A stretch of 64,000 bases of DNA, taken from contig NZ_JACRTE010000002.1 of assembly GCF_014385105.1 (NCBI RefSeq), forward strand, positions 186,001 to 250,000. Reading direction: 5' to 3'. This stretch comes from Qingrenia yutianensis (GTDB lineage Bacteria; Bacillota; Clostridia; UMGS1810). Positions within the stretch are counted from its first letter, which is position 1. Each line of letters begins with the position of its first letter. The notes beneath the pieces are model-generated. The model saw nothing but the letters and a program-made list of their open reading frames with translations, did not search any database and had not been told where the DNA came from. This document shows, one piece after another, positions 25,419 to 34,144 of the stretch. Made by a program: the position numbers and the translations under genes.

Positions 25419-25859
25419 TTACATCACCTCAGCCTTTCCTCCGGCTGCTTCAATCTTCTCCTTAGCAGCTTCTGTAAACTTCGCAGCCTTAACTGTGAGT
25501 TTAACGTTTATTTCACCGTTACCCAACACTTTAACGCCGTCGCAAACCTTTTTAATGATTCCGGCTTCCTTCAAAGCTTGAGCGTCTACAACTGCACCGG
25601 ATTCAAATTTATTCAAATCTGAAATTTTTACTTCAACATATTCCTTAGCAAAGATATTTGTAAAGCCGCGTTTCGGCAATCTTCTGTAAATAGGCATCTG
25701 ACCGCCTTCAAAGCCGACTCTTACACCGCCGCCGCTTCTGGCATTCTGTCCTTTATGACCTCTGCCCGATGTTTTTCCGCTGCCCGAACCGTGACCTCTG
25801 CCGACTCTCTTTCTGTCCTTAACAGCGCCTTTGCTTGGAGCAAGTTCAAATAATTTCAT
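25419..25859 (-). CDS. rplO: 50S ribosomal protein L15
   Basis: 146 residues from the ATG at 25859 with GGAGG 8 bases upstream. The glycine-rich N-terminus (RVGRGHGSGSGKTSGRGHKG) and GFEGGQMPIYRRLPKRGF are L15 signatures. It is a late assembly protein of the 50S subunit. Confidence 0.98.
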   Translation of the reverse strand: MKLFELAPSKGAVKDRKRVGRGHGSGSGKTSGRGHKGQNARSGGGVRVGFEGGQMPIYRRLPKRGFTNIFAKEYVEVKISDLNKFESGAVVDAQALKEAGIIKKVCDGVKVLGNGEINVKLTVKAAKFTEAAKEKIEAAGGKAEVM

Positions 25860-25879
25860 ACAAGACACCTCCTTTTAGT

Positions 25880-26059
25880 TTATATTTCCTCAACCTTAAC
25901 CAAGTGCTTGATTTTTGTAACCATACCTCTGATTTGAGGACAATCTTCATGTGTTTTTTCATCTCGTATTTTCTTAAGGCCCAAAGCGGCTACGGTTGCA
26001 ATCTGGTCTTTTTTGCAGCCGTGGAAGCTTTTAACCAAAGTTACTTTAATCTTTGCCAT
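25880..26059 (-). CDS. rpmD: 50S ribosomal protein L30
   Basis: 59 residues from the second ATG (26059), 8 bases behind AGGAGG. KIKVTLVKSFHGCKKDQIAT and RGMVTKIKHLVKVEEI are typical. A small 50S protein present in many but not all bacteria. Confidence 0.95.
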   Translation of the reverse strand: MAKIKVTLVKSFHGCKKDQIATVAALGLKKIRDEKTHEDCPQIRGMVTKIKHLVKVEEI

Positions 26060-26100
26060 TTTCATTTCCTCCTGCAATATTTTTTAGCGTACCTGCTAAA

Positions 26101-26601
26101 TTAACCCAACAATTCTTCAACCGATTTGCCTCTTAATTTAGCCACTTCTTCAGCAACCATCATTTCTTTGAGGCCCTCAATCGTCGCATTAACCATATTG
26201 CGCGGATTGTTTGAACGCAGAGATTTTGTTCTGATATTCTTAATACCGGCAAGCTCGAGCACTGCTCTTACACCGCCGCCGGCGATAACGCCTGTACCTA
26301 AACCGGCAGGTTTTAAAAGCACTCTGCCCGCACCGAAAACGCCGATTTTCTCGTGCGGAATAGTTGTGTTTACAATCGGTACTGTAATCATATTCTTTTT
26401 AGCATCGTCAATCGCTTTTCTGACTGCATCGGGAATTTCAGCAGCTTTGCCGGTGCCTGCGCCGACATGACCGTTCTCGTCGCCGACAACAACCAAAACG
26501 CTGAATCTAAAGGTTCTGCCGCCTTTAACAACCTTTGCAACACGATTTATGCTAACAATTTTTTCTTTTAATTCCATAGCGTTTACATCAATGTTTTCCA
26601 T
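26101..26601 (-). CDS. rpsE: 30S ribosomal protein S5
   Basis: 166 residues from the ATG at 26601; an upstream in-frame ATG lacks a ribosome site. KEKIVSINRVAKVVKGGRTF opens the double-stranded RNA-binding domain, and GRVLLKPAGLGTGVIAGGGV the C-terminal domain. S5 helps set decoding accuracy and mRNA unwinding. Confidence 0.97.
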   Translation of the reverse strand: MENIDVNAMELKEKIVSINRVAKVVKGGRTFRFSVLVVVGDENGHVGAGTGKAAEIPDAVRKAIDDAKKNMITVPIVNTTIPHEKIGVFGAGRVLLKPAGLGTGVIAGGGVRAVLELAGIKNIRTKSLRSNNPRNMVNATIEGLKEMMVAEEVAKLRGKSVEELLG

Positions 26602-26646
26602 AAAAGCTGTTAACCTCCTTTTAGAGTAATGTATAAATTTCAAAAA

Positions 26647-26997
26647 TTAGAATTTAAGACCGCCTTCTCTTGCACCTTCCGCAAGAGCCGCTACACGGCC
26701 GTGATATATATATCCGCCTCTGTCGAATACAACTTCGCTGATACCTTTTTCAAGAGCTTTTTTAGCTACGAGTGCGCCAACTTCTTTTGCAGCGTCTTTG
26801 TTTCCGCCTGCTTCCATATCAAGCGAGGAAGCCGCAACGAGTGTTGTGCCTGTTGTATCGTCGATAATTTGAGCATAGATATTTTTAAGACTTCTGTATA
26901 CGTTAAGTCTGGGACGTTCCGCCGTACCCGAGATAGTTTTGCGGACTCTTTTATGTCTGCGCAATCTTGATACGTTACTGCTCTGTTTCTTTATCAT
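26647..26997 (-). CDS. rplR: 50S ribosomal protein L18
   Basis: 116 residues. RLRRHKRVRKTISGTAERPR and FDRGGYIYHGRVAALAEGAR are conserved. L18 binds 5S rRNA with L5 in the central protuberance. Confidence 0.98.
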   Translation of the reverse strand: MIKKQSSNVSRLRRHKRVRKTISGTAERPRLNVYRSLKNIYAQIIDDTTGTTLVAASSLDMEAGGNKDAAKEVGALVAKKALEKGISEVVFDRGGYIYHGRVAALAEGAREGGLKF

Positions 26998-27040
26998 AAA
27001 AGCTTATGCTCCTTTCTTAAACTTTTCAAAGACCGTACAA

Positions 27041-27586
27041 TTATTTTTTAGCGCCGGTCTTACCTTCTTTTCTTCTGATAACTTCATCAGCATACTTGAT
27101 ACCTTTGCCCTTGTAGGGTTCGGGAAGTCTTTTTTCTCTGATTTTAGCTGCTACCTCACCGACAATCTGATTGTCAATACCTTTAACAATGATTGTGTTC
27201 GGATCGGGAACCTCCAATGTGTAATCATCAGAATCTTCAACCTCAACGGGGTGCGAATAGCCAAGGTTTAAAACAACCTTTTTACCCTGTTTTGCGGCTC
27301 TGTAACCAACACCGTTAATCTGTAAAGTTTTTGAAAAGCCTTCGGTTACGCCCGTCACCATATTTGCCAAAAGCGACCTTGTAAGACCGTGCAAAGCTTT
27401 GTGCGCCTTATCCTCGGAAGGTCTTTCAACAACCAAAACCGCGCCTTCGGTTTTTATAATCATATCCCTGTGGAGTTTCTTTGTCAATGTACCTTTAGGG
27501 CCTTTGACGATAACCTCGTTATCGGGATTTATTTTAACTTCTACACCGCTTGGAATGTCAATCGGTGCTCTGCCTATTCTTGACAA
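27041..27586 (-). CDS. rplF: 50S ribosomal protein L6
   Basis: 181 residues starting at a TTG (27586) 8 bases behind GGAGG; the predicted N-terminus SRIGRAPIDIPSGV matches L6 exactly, and no ATG fits. Two related alpha/beta domains follow, ending PEPYKGKGIKYADEVIRRKE. L6 sits near the sarcin-ricin loop. Confidence 0.97.
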   Translation of the reverse strand: MSRIGRAPIDIPSGVEVKINPDNEVIVKGPKGTLTKKLHRDMIIKTEGAVLVVERPSEDKAHKALHGLTRSLLANMVTGVTEGFSKTLQINGVGYRAAKQGKKVVLNLGYSHPVEVEDSDDYTLEVPDPNTIIVKGIDNQIVGEVAAKIREKRLPEPYKGKGIKYADEVIRRKEGKTGAKK

Positions 27587-27613
27587 TGTGTTCACCTCCA
27601 ATTAGTAAAAATA

Positions 27614-28012
27614 CTACCAAATAAATGCCAAAACTTCGCCGCCTACGTTATTCTTTCTCGCGTCTTTGTCTGTCATAATACCCTTTGAAGTGGATACAAT
27701 GGCAATACCAAGACCTCTCAAAACTCTAGGCATTTCTTCTTTGTTGGCATAAACCCTGAGACCGGGCTTGCTCACTCTTTTAATGCCGGTAATAACTTTA
27801 GTTTTGTTAGCGCCGTACTTAAGAGTAACTTTAATAACGCCCTGTTTACCGTCATCTATAACTTCATAACCGTTTATATAACCTTCATCGTCAAGAATTT
27901 TAGCGATTGCAACTTTCATTTTAGAAGAAGGGATTAAAACTGATTCATGTTTTGATGAATTTGCGTTTCTGATACGGGTAAGCATATCAGCGATAGGATC
28001 GGTTATCTGCAT
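27614..28012 (-). CDS. rpsH: 30S ribosomal protein S8
   Basis: 132 residues. DPIADMLTRIRNANSSKHE at the start and GIAIVSTSKGIMTDKDARKN near the end are typical. S8 organises the central domain of 16S rRNA and is the spc operon autoregulator in E. coli. Confidence 0.98.
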   Translation of the reverse strand: MQITDPIADMLTRIRNANSSKHESVLIPSSKMKVAIAKILDDEGYINGYEVIDDGKQGVIKVTLKYGANKTKVITGIKRVSKPGLRVYANKEEMPRVLRGLGIAIVSTSKGIMTDKDARKNNVGGEVLAFIW

Positions 28013-28063
28013 ATTGTGCTACCTCCTTTTTAAAATCTAATCCGAATATATTTTTTCAAAGCC

Positions 28064-28249
28064 TTACCAGCTTGCTTTTCTTACGCCGGGGATTTGACCT
28101 TTGTAAGCCAATTCTCTGAAGCAAATACGGCAAATACCGTATTTTCTGAGGTATGCGTGAGGTCGTCCGCATATTTTGCATCTGTTGTATTCTCTTGTAG
28201 AATACTTCTGCTTTTTCTGCTGTTTTAATACCATCGCTTTTTTAGCCAC
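28064..28249 (-). CDS. rpsN: 30S ribosomal protein S14 type Z
   Basis: 61 residues with Cys24, Cys27, Cys40 and Cys43 (CKICGRP, CRICFRE), the zinc-binding short form of S14. It sits in the 30S head. The ending GQIPGVRKASW is invariant in the family. Confidence 0.98.
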   Translation of the reverse strand: MAKKAMVLKQQKKQKYSTREYNRCKICGRPHAYLRKYGICRICFRELAYKGQIPGVRKASW

Positions 28250-28265
28250 GATTTATTTCCTCCTC

Positions 28266-28811
28266 TCACGCTCTGATGAACGGAGCACCCATAAGTGTTA
28301 AAAGTTCGCGTGCTTCTTCATCTGTTTTTGCGGTAGTTACCATAATAATGTCCATACCTCTGATTTTGTCGATTTTATCGTAATCGATTTCAGGGAATAT
28401 GAGCTGCTCTTTAATACCGAGAGAATAGTTTCCTCTGCCGTCGAAAGAGTTGGGGTTGATACCTCTGAAGTCTCTTACACGGGGAAGAGCGATATTGAAG
28501 AGTCTGTCAAGGAACTCATACATCTTATCTTTGCGGAGTGTAACCTTGCAGCCGATATTCATACCCTCTCTGATTTTAAAGTTAGCAACCGAATTGCGTG
28601 CCTTTGTTACCACGGGAGCCTGACCTGTGATAAGCGCAAGGTCGTTAACCGCTGCGTCCAAAGCTTTAGAGTTGTCTTTAGCTTCGCCGACGCCGATATT
28701 TATAACGATTTTTTCTAATTTAGGAATTTCCATCGGGCTTTTGTAGCCGAATTTTTCCATAAGCGCTTTTTTAACTTCGTTTTCGTAATGCGCATTTAAT
28801 CTGCTTGCCAT
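28266..28811 (-). CDS. rplE: 50S ribosomal protein L5
   Basis: 181 residues. MEIPKLEKIVINIGVGEA, GCKVTLRKDKMYEFLDRL and ALPRVRDFRGINPNSFDGRG are conserved. L5 binds 5S rRNA and touches the P-site tRNA and S13. Confidence 0.98.
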   Translation of the reverse strand: MASRLNAHYENEVKKALMEKFGYKSPMEIPKLEKIVINIGVGEAKDNSKALDAAVNDLALITGQAPVVTKARNSVANFKIREGMNIGCKVTLRKDKMYEFLDRLFNIALPRVRDFRGINPNSFDGRGNYSLGIKEQLIFPEIDYDKIDKIRGMDIIMVTTAKTDEEARELLTLMGAPFIRA

Positions 28812-28834
28812 AAGCGAAAATCCTCCTCTCTTAA

Positions 28835-29161
28835 TTAGTTATCAAAAACTTCCAAGCAATTTTTGCAAACTCTTGCCTTCTCGCCGTCAGCCAAAATCTT
28901 GTGACCGATACGAGTCGGTTTTCCGCACTTGTTGCAAACGTGCATAACCTTGCAGGCATAAATCGGAGCTTCCTGGTGGATAATTCCGCCCGGATCTGTC
29001 TGGCTCTTGGGCTTTTTGTGCTTTGTAGCCATATTCACGCCTTCAACGATTACTTTTCTTTCTTTGGGAATAACGCTTAAAACTTTACCCTTTTTGCCTT
29101 TGTCAACACCGGATAAAACAATAACGTCGTCCCCTTTTTTAATATGAACTTTAGTTCTCAT
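28835..29161 (-). CDS. rplX: 50S ribosomal protein L24
   Basis: 108 residues. An N-terminal KOW motif (GDDVIVLSGVDKGKKGKVL) is followed by a C-terminal zinc-ribbon-like part with Cys76, Cys79, Cys99 and Cys102. L24 starts 50S assembly near the tunnel exit. Confidence 0.98.
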   Translation of the reverse strand: MRTKVHIKKGDDVIVLSGVDKGKKGKVLSVIPKERKVIVEGVNMATKHKKPKSQTDPGGIIHQEAPIYACKVMHVCNKCGKPTRIGHKILADGEKARVCKNCLEVFDN

Positions 29162-29182
29162 TAACCAAAACGCCTCCTTGTC

Positions 29183-29551
29183 TTATAAAACTTCGGGTGC
29201 CAAAGACAATATCTTCATATACTCTTTTTCCCTTAATTCACGGGCGATGGGTCCGAATATACGAGTTCCTTTCGGAGTTTTATCATCTCTGATTATAACA
29301 GCCGCATTTTCATCAAATTTAATATATGTGCCGTCTGCTCTTCTTAAGCCTTTAACGCTTCTTACAACAACGGCTTTAACAACTTCGCCTTTTTTTACAA
29401 CACCGCCTGGTGTTGCTTTTTTAACCGAAGCAATAATAGTGTCACCAATGTTGGCAAATCTTCTTTTGCTGCCGCCGAGCACTCTGATGCACATAATTTC
29501 TTTCGCACCTGTGTTATCGGCAACTTTTAACAAAGTTTGTTGCTGTATCAC
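29183..29551 (-). CDS. rplN: 50S ribosomal protein L14
   Basis: 122 residues. MIQQQTLLKVADNTGAKEIM and FGPIARELREKEYMKILSLA are near invariant. L14 forms an inter-subunit bridge and is the docking site of silencing factor RsfS. Confidence 0.98.
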   Translation of the reverse strand: MIQQQTLLKVADNTGAKEIMCIRVLGGSKRRFANIGDTIIASVKKATPGGVVKKGEVVKAVVVRSVKGLRRADGTYIKFDENAAVIIRDDKTPKGTRIFGPIARELREKEYMKILSLAPEVL

Positions 29552-29574
29552 TACAAACCTCTCCTTTCCGAGTA

Positions 29575-29829
29575 TTATTGAGCTTTCTCTAAAATCTCAA
29601 CCAATCTCCAGCGTTTGTCTTTGGAAATAGGTTTGGTTTCCATAACTTTAACCTTATCGCCGATCTTTGCAACGCCTTCTTCATCGTGAGCTTTTAATTT
29701 ATAAGTTCTTTTAACGATTTTGCCGTACAAGCTGTGTTTAACGTTGTATTCAATGGCAACAACGATTGTTTTGTCCATTTTGTCGCTTACAACTTTGCCT
29801 ATACGAACTTTTCTGTAATTACGTTCCAC
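29575..29829 (-). CDS. rpsQ: 30S ribosomal protein S17
   Basis: 84 residues, an OB fold. RKVRIGKVVSDKMDKTIVVA and KAHDEEGVAKIGDKVKVMET are typical. A primary 16S-binding protein. Confidence 0.98.
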   Translation of the reverse strand: MERNYRKVRIGKVVSDKMDKTIVVAIEYNVKHSLYGKIVKRTYKLKAHDEEGVAKIGDKVKVMETKPISKDKRWRLVEILEKAQ

Positions 29830-29907
29830 TTTGCTTAAATCCTCCTTTTTACAAAATAAAATACGGTTTTTCCTTCAGAATTATCTTATCTGCCAATCAG
29901 AATTACA

Positions 29908-30108
29908 TTAAACAGATTGTTTTAACTCTCTTTCGCGAAGGACTGTTTTTATTTTTGCAATCGTTCTTTTAACCTCTGTTACTCTTTTGGGATTGTCAAG
30001 CTGGTTTGTAGCAAGCTGAAATCTCAAATTGAATAATTCGGCTTTAAGCTCTGTGAGCTTCTGCTCCAATTCCATATCTGCAAAATCTCTGATTTCATTA
30101 ACTTTCAC
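29908..30108 (-). CDS. rpmC: 50S ribosomal protein L29
   Basis: 66 residues from a GTG at 30108 (VKVNEIRDF, matching the usual MKVNEIR start). A GTG nine bases upstream is an alternative. It overlaps the end of rplP by 11 bp. The two-helix protein with ELFNLRFQLATNQLDNPKR sits at the tunnel exit next to L23. Confidence 0.93.
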   Translation of the reverse strand: MKVNEIRDFADMELEQKLTELKAELFNLRFQLATNQLDNPKRVTEVKRTIAKIKTVLRERELKQSV

Positions 30109-30538
30109 TCGAATCACCGTCACTTTCCTGAGATTGGCGGGAAACAATTTTACATTTTACCGGAAGCTTGTGCATAGCAAGACGGAGCGCCTCTTTTGCA
30201 ACATCTTCACTAATGCCGCCGATTTCAAACATTACTCTGCCCGGTTTAACAACAGCTACCCAGTATTCGGGTGAACCTTTACCGCTACCCATACGAGTTT
30301 CAGCAGGTTTTTCCGTTACCGGCTTGTCGGGGAATATTTTAATCCAAACCTGACCGCCTCTTTTGATATAACGTGTCATTGCAATTCTGGCAGCCTCAAT
30401 CTGGTTGCTTGTAATCCAAGCGGGTTCCAAAGCCTGAATACCATACTCGCCGTGGCTTACTTTATTTCCTCTTGTTGCTTTACCGGTCATACGACCTCTC
30501 ATAACTCTTCTGTATTTTACTCTTTTAGGTAACAACAT
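30098..30538 (-). CDS. rplP: 50S ribosomal protein L16
   Basis: 146 residues. MLLPKRVKYRRVMRGRMTGK and FPDKPVTEKPAETRMGSGKG are hallmarks. L16 positions A-site tRNA. The extra tail SQESDGDSSES overlaps the rpmC start. Confidence 0.98.
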   Translation of the reverse strand: MLLPKRVKYRRVMRGRMTGKATRGNKVSHGEYGIQALEPAWITSNQIEAARIAMTRYIKRGGQVWIKIFPDKPVTEKPAETRMGSGKGSPEYWVAVVKPGRVMFEIGGISEDVAKEALRLAMHKLPVKCKIVSRQSQESDGDSSES

Positions 30539-30541
30539 AGA

Positions 30542-31219
30542 TTATTTACCTCCTTCGCCTTTAGCGGCAGCCGGCTTGCTGGGTTTGTTTGATTTAAGAA
30601 CTTCGCCTTTGTAAATCCAAACCTTAACGCCGATTTTGCCGTAAGTTGTATCAGCTTCATAGAAACCGTAGTCAATGTCGGCTCTCAAAGTCTGAAGCGG
30701 AATAGTACCTTCGTGATACTGTTCGCATCTTGCAATTTCAGCACCGCCCAAACGTCCCGAAACAGAGGTTTTGATACCTTTAACGCCGAGCTTCATAGCT
30801 CTCTGCATACACTGTTTCATAGCACGTCTGAAGGAAATACGTCTTTCAAGCTGTGCAGCAATATTTTCTGCAACGAGCTGTGCGTTTGCTTCAGCACCTT
30901 TAACCTCAACGATATTGATAATAACGTTTTTATTGATGAGTTTTTCTACGTTTGCCTTAATTTTGTCTTTTTCTGCGCCGCCTCTGCCGATGATGATACC
31001 GGGTTTAGCCGAGAAAATGTTAATTCTTACTTTATTGTCGTTTCTTTCGATTTCAATTTTTGCAATACCTGCAGCAAAAAGTGATTTCTTAAGGAACTTT
31101 CTGATTTTATAATCTTCTACGAGATTATCACCAAAGTCTTTTTTATTAGCGTACCATTTGGAATCCCAATCTTTGATAACGCCTACTCTTAATCCGTGCG
31201 GATGTACTTTTTGGCCCAA
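30542..31219 (-). CDS. rpsC: 30S ribosomal protein S3
   Basis: 225 residues. MGQKVHPHGLRVGVIKDWDS, a KH domain (KPGIIIGRGGAEKDKIKAN) and the C-terminal SGRLGGAEIARCEQYHEGTI segment are seen. S3 is part of the mRNA entry helicase of the 30S subunit. Confidence 0.98.
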   Translation of the reverse strand: MGQKVHPHGLRVGVIKDWDSKWYANKKDFGDNLVEDYKIRKFLKKSLFAAGIAKIEIERNDNKVRINIFSAKPGIIIGRGGAEKDKIKANVEKLINKNVIINIVEVKGAEANAQLVAENIAAQLERRISFRRAMKQCMQRAMKLGVKGIKTSVSGRLGGAEIARCEQYHEGTIPLQTLRADIDYGFYEADTTYGKIGVKVWIYKGEVLKSNKPSKPAAAKGEGGK

Positions 31220-31235
31220 AACTCTTACCTCCTTC

Positions 31236-31589
31236 TTATTCTTTCTCTTTCAATACAACAGTAATATGGCTTGTTCTTTTTCTTATTCTGAACGCTCTGC
31301 CCTGTGCTCTGGGCTGAACTCTCTTTAATGTCGGACCCTGATTTGCGAAAATCTCGGCAACATAAAGTTTTTCAACGTCCATATTATGATTATTTTCTGC
31401 GTTCGCAACAGCAGATTTTAAAAGTTTTTCAACTATTTCGGCAGCAGCCTTGGGTGTGAATTTCAAAATTGCAAGTGCCTCGCCGACAGATTTGTTTCTG
31501 ATTAAATCAATAACGATTTTAACTTTTCTCGAAGAAATGCGAGCATAGCTAACTTTTGCTCTTGCTTCGCTTGAAACTGTCTGTTCCAT
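31236..31589 (-). CDS. rplV: 50S ribosomal protein L22 (intact)
   Basis: 117 residues. The N-terminus (KVSYARISSRKVKIVIDLIR), AVANAENNHNMDVEKLYVAE and the tunnel-loop region LKRVQPRAQGRAFRIRKRTS are complete. L22 lines the exit tunnel. Its first 36 codons also occur fused to rplD at 33098-33784; the break lies at the TCGCCGAC octamer 31480-31487. Confidence 0.97.
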   Translation of the reverse strand: MEQTVSSEARAKVSYARISSRKVKIVIDLIRNKSVGEALAILKFTPKAAAEIVEKLLKSAVANAENNHNMDVEKLYVAEIFANQGPTLKRVQPRAQGRAFRIRKRTSHITVVLKEKE

Positions 31590-31631
31590 TAAATAAATCC
31601 TCCTCTCAAGTAATAGGATATTTTATTAAAA

Positions 31632-31910
31632 TTACTTAACTCCGGTTGTTTTTGCGCCTGCGTGACCTTTAAAAGTTCTTGTGGGTGCAAATTCGCCGAG
31701 CTTATGACCGACCATATCCTCGCTCACATAAACCGGAACGTGTTTTCTGCCGTCATAAACCGCGATTGTGTGTCCTACCATTTCAGGGAAAATTGTGGAC
31801 GCTCTCGACCAGGTTTTGATAACTCTCTTTTCACCTGCGTCGTTCATATCAATAATTCTTTTTAAAAGACGTTCTTCGACAAAGGGACCTTTTTTAACCG
31901 ATCTGCCCAT
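31632..31910 (-). CDS. rpsS: 30S ribosomal protein S19, copy 1 (Pro59 allele)
   Basis: 92 residues. MGRSVKKGPFVEERLLKRI, TIFPEMVGHTIAVYDGRKH and the C-terminal APTRTFKGHAGAK are typical. It has the family-consensus proline in KHVPVYVSEDMVGH. It is the operon-distal copy, next to the intact rplV. Confidence 0.96.
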   Translation of the reverse strand: MGRSVKKGPFVEERLLKRIIDMNDAGEKRVIKTWSRASTIFPEMVGHTIAVYDGRKHVPVYVSEDMVGHKLGEFAPTRTFKGHAGAKTTGVK

Positions 31911-31949
31911 TGATAAACCTCCTTCCGAAATATAAAAATAAGTTTTATA

Positions 31950-32783
31950 TTATTTTGCGTTTCTTCTCTTAACGATAAATTTGTTGCTCTGTTTCTTCTT
32001 GTTACGTGTTTTGTAACCGAGTGTGGGTTTACCCCAGGGAGTAACAGGGCTCGGCATACCGACAGGAGATTTACCTTCACCGCCGCCGTGGGGGTGATCA
32101 CAGGGGTTCATAACAACACCGCGGACGGTAGGTCTCCAACCCATATGTCTTTTTCTTCCGGCTTTACCGATAGAAATATTTTCGTGGTCGAGGTTGCTTA
32201 CCTGACCGATTGTAGCTCTGCAGTCAATTCTTATCATTCTAACTTCGCCCGAAGGAAGTCTTACCTGGGCAAATTTGCCCTCTTTAGCCATAAGCTGTGC
32301 ACAGTTTCCGGCACTTCTTACAAGCTGACCGCCCTTATTCGGAGCAAGCTCGATATTGTGAATTAAGGTACCAACGGGGATGTCTGCAATCATAAGCGCG
32401 TTACCCGGCTTAATATCAGCGTCAGATCCCGAACGTACAACGTCACCTACTTTGAGTGTGTAAGGAGCGATGATGTAGCTCTTTACGCCGTCCTCATATT
32501 CGATAAGCGCAATGTTTGCCGATCTGTTGGGATCGTACTCGATTGCGATAACGTTAGCGTTCATACCGTCTTTGTTTCTCTTAAAATCTATAACTCTGTA
32601 TTTTCTCTTGTTCCCGCCGCCTCTGTGACGAACAGTAATTCTGCCGTAAGAGTTTCTGCCTGAATTCTTTTTAAGAGGTTCAAGCAACGATTTTTCCGGC
32701 TCTGCCTTTGTGATTTCCTCAAAGGTTGACACCGTCATAAATCTGCGTGCAGGAGAAGTAGGATTAAATTTTTTAATCGCCAT
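31950..32783 (-). CDS. rplB: 50S ribosomal protein L2, copy 1
   Basis: 277 residues. The peptidyl-transferase-proximal MNPCDHPHGGGEGKSPVG loop and the SH3-like core (AIEYDPNRSANIALIEYEDG) are intact. L2 is needed for subunit joining. The protein is identical to copy 2. Confidence 0.96.
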   Translation of the reverse strand: MAIKKFNPTSPARRFMTVSTFEEITKAEPEKSLLEPLKKNSGRNSYGRITVRHRGGGNKRKYRVIDFKRNKDGMNANVIAIEYDPNRSANIALIEYEDGVKSYIIAPYTLKVGDVVRSGSDADIKPGNALMIADIPVGTLIHNIELAPNKGGQLVRSAGNCAQLMAKEGKFAQVRLPSGEVRMIRIDCRATIGQVSNLDHENISIGKAGRKRHMGWRPTVRGVVMNPCDHPHGGGEGKSPVGMPSPVTPWGKPTLGYKTRNKKKQSNKFIVKRRNAK

Positions 32784-32807
32784 TTTCGTTACACTCCTTT
32801 TTCGTTA

Positions 32808-33098
32808 TTAAGCCAAGCCTTCAAAGAATTCAATCGTCTTGGAGTCAGCCGAAAGTTTAACGGTTGCCTTTTTCCAATCCGCTCTTTTACCCGAAGTTGC
32901 TCCCATTCTCTTAATTTTTCCGAGAACATTCGATGTTGTGACAGACACAACCTTTACATTGAAGATTTCTTCAACGGCTCTTTTGATTTCAATTTTGTTG
33001 GCGTCTTTTCTAACCTCGAAGGTGTATTTTTTATCAGCCAACTGATCCATACTCTTTTCAGAGATTATCGGTCTAATGATGATGTCGTGTGCAAACAT
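32808..33098 (-). CDS. rplW: 50S ribosomal protein L23, copy 1
   Basis: 96 residues. DIIIRPIISEKSMDQLADKK and KIEIKRAVEEIFNVKVVSV are typical. L23 docks trigger factor and SRP at the tunnel exit. It overlaps by one base the gene upstream, here the rplV'-'rplD fusion. Confidence 0.96.
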   Translation of the reverse strand: MFAHDIIIRPIISEKSMDQLADKKYTFEVRKDANKIEIKRAVEEIFNVKVVSVTTSNVLGKIKRMGATSGKRADWKKATVKLSADSKTIEFFEGLA

Positions 33099-33784
33099 TA
33101 TGCGAACACCTCCTCAATCTTTGCTACCGCTTCTTTAGCGATAATAAGCTGGTCGTGACTTAAAATATCGTAAACGTTCAAAACATTTACAAATGTAGGT
33201 GTAACGCCTTTGATGTTTCTTGCCGATTTAACGATTAAATCGTCCTTGTCGCAAGTAACGATAAGCGCCTTTGAGTTAACATCAAGACTCTTAAGCATAT
33301 TAGCGATAACACTTGTTTTGTAGCCTTCAACCTTCATATCTTCAACAACTTTGATTTCGTCCTCCAAAACCTTTGCGCTGAGCGCCGATTTAAGAGCAAC
33401 TCTTTTAAGTTTTTTGTTGAGAGTGTAGCTGTAATCTCTGGGTTTGGGACCTAATGCGATACCGCCCTTAATCCACTGTGTAGCCCTGATACTGCCCTGT
33501 CTTGCACGGCCTGTACCTTTCTGACGCCACGGTTTGATACCGCCGCCCGAAACCTCTGAACGAGTTTTGGTGCTCTGCGTGCCCTGTCTTTGATTTGCAA
33601 GATAGTTAACGACAACCTGATGCAAAGCGCTTTTGTTTACTTCCTGACCGAATACCGCTTCGTTCAGCTCGATGTCGCCGACAGATTTGTTTCTGATTAA
33701 ATCAATAACGATTTTAACTTTTCTCGAAGAAATGCGAGCATAGCTAACTTTTGCTCTTGCTTCGCTTGAAACTGTCTGTTCCAT
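33098..33784 (-). pseudogene. In-frame fusion rplV'-'rplD created by duplication II
   Basis: 228 codons: L22 residues 1-36 (ending RNKSVG) followed by L4 residues 16-207 (starting DIELNEAVF). Both parents encode Val-Gly-(Asp/Glu) at the shared octamer, so the frame is kept. The start codon and ribosome site are those of rplV. The product keeps nearly all of L4, including the tunnel loop GTGRARQGS, with a foreign basic N-terminus; whether it is made or assembles into ribosomes is unknown. An assembly artefact is the main alternative. Confidence 0.85.
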
Positions 33785-33826
33785 TAAATAAATCCTCCTC
33801 TCAAGTAATAGGATATTTTATTAAAA

Positions 33827-34105
33827 TTACTTAACTCCGGTTGTTTTTGCGCCTGCGTGACCTTTAAAAGTTCTTGTGGGTGCAAATTCGCCGAGCTTAT
33901 GACCGACCATATCCTCGCTCACATAAACCAGAACGTGTTTTCTGCCGTCATAAACCGCGATTGTGTGTCCTACCATTTCAGGGAAAATTGTGGACGCTCT
34001 CGACCAGGTTTTGATAACTCTCTTTTCACCTGCGTCGTTCATATCAATAATTCTTTTTAAAAGACGTTCTTCGACAAAGGGACCTTTTTTAACCGATCTG
34101 CCCAT
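33827..34105 (-). CDS. rpsS: 30S ribosomal protein S19, copy 2 (Leu59 variant)
   Basis: Same as copy 1 except codon 59 (33931-33929) is CTG instead of CCG, giving KHVLVYVSEDM. The proline is well conserved in S19, so this copy probably carries the derived allele. It is the promoter-proximal copy. Confidence 0.94.
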   Translation of the reverse strand: MGRSVKKGPFVEERLLKRIIDMNDAGEKRVIKTWSRASTIFPEMVGHTIAVYDGRKHVLVYVSEDMVGHKLGEFAPTRTFKGHAGAKTTGVK

Positions 34106-34144
34106 TGATAAACCTCCTTCCGAAATATAAAAATAAGTTTTATA

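Larger units (their letters stand above)
31488..33682. repeat. Tandem duplication II, copy 1 (2195 bp: rplV 5' end, rpsS, rplB, rplW, 3' part of rplD)
   Basis: This unit recurs at 33683-35877 with an offset of 2195 bp. The octamer TCGCCGAC lies at 31480, 33675 and 35870, i.e. at both ends and the junction, so the crossover may be anywhere within 8 bases. One base difference was seen: G at 31735 against A at 33930. Confidence 0.93.
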
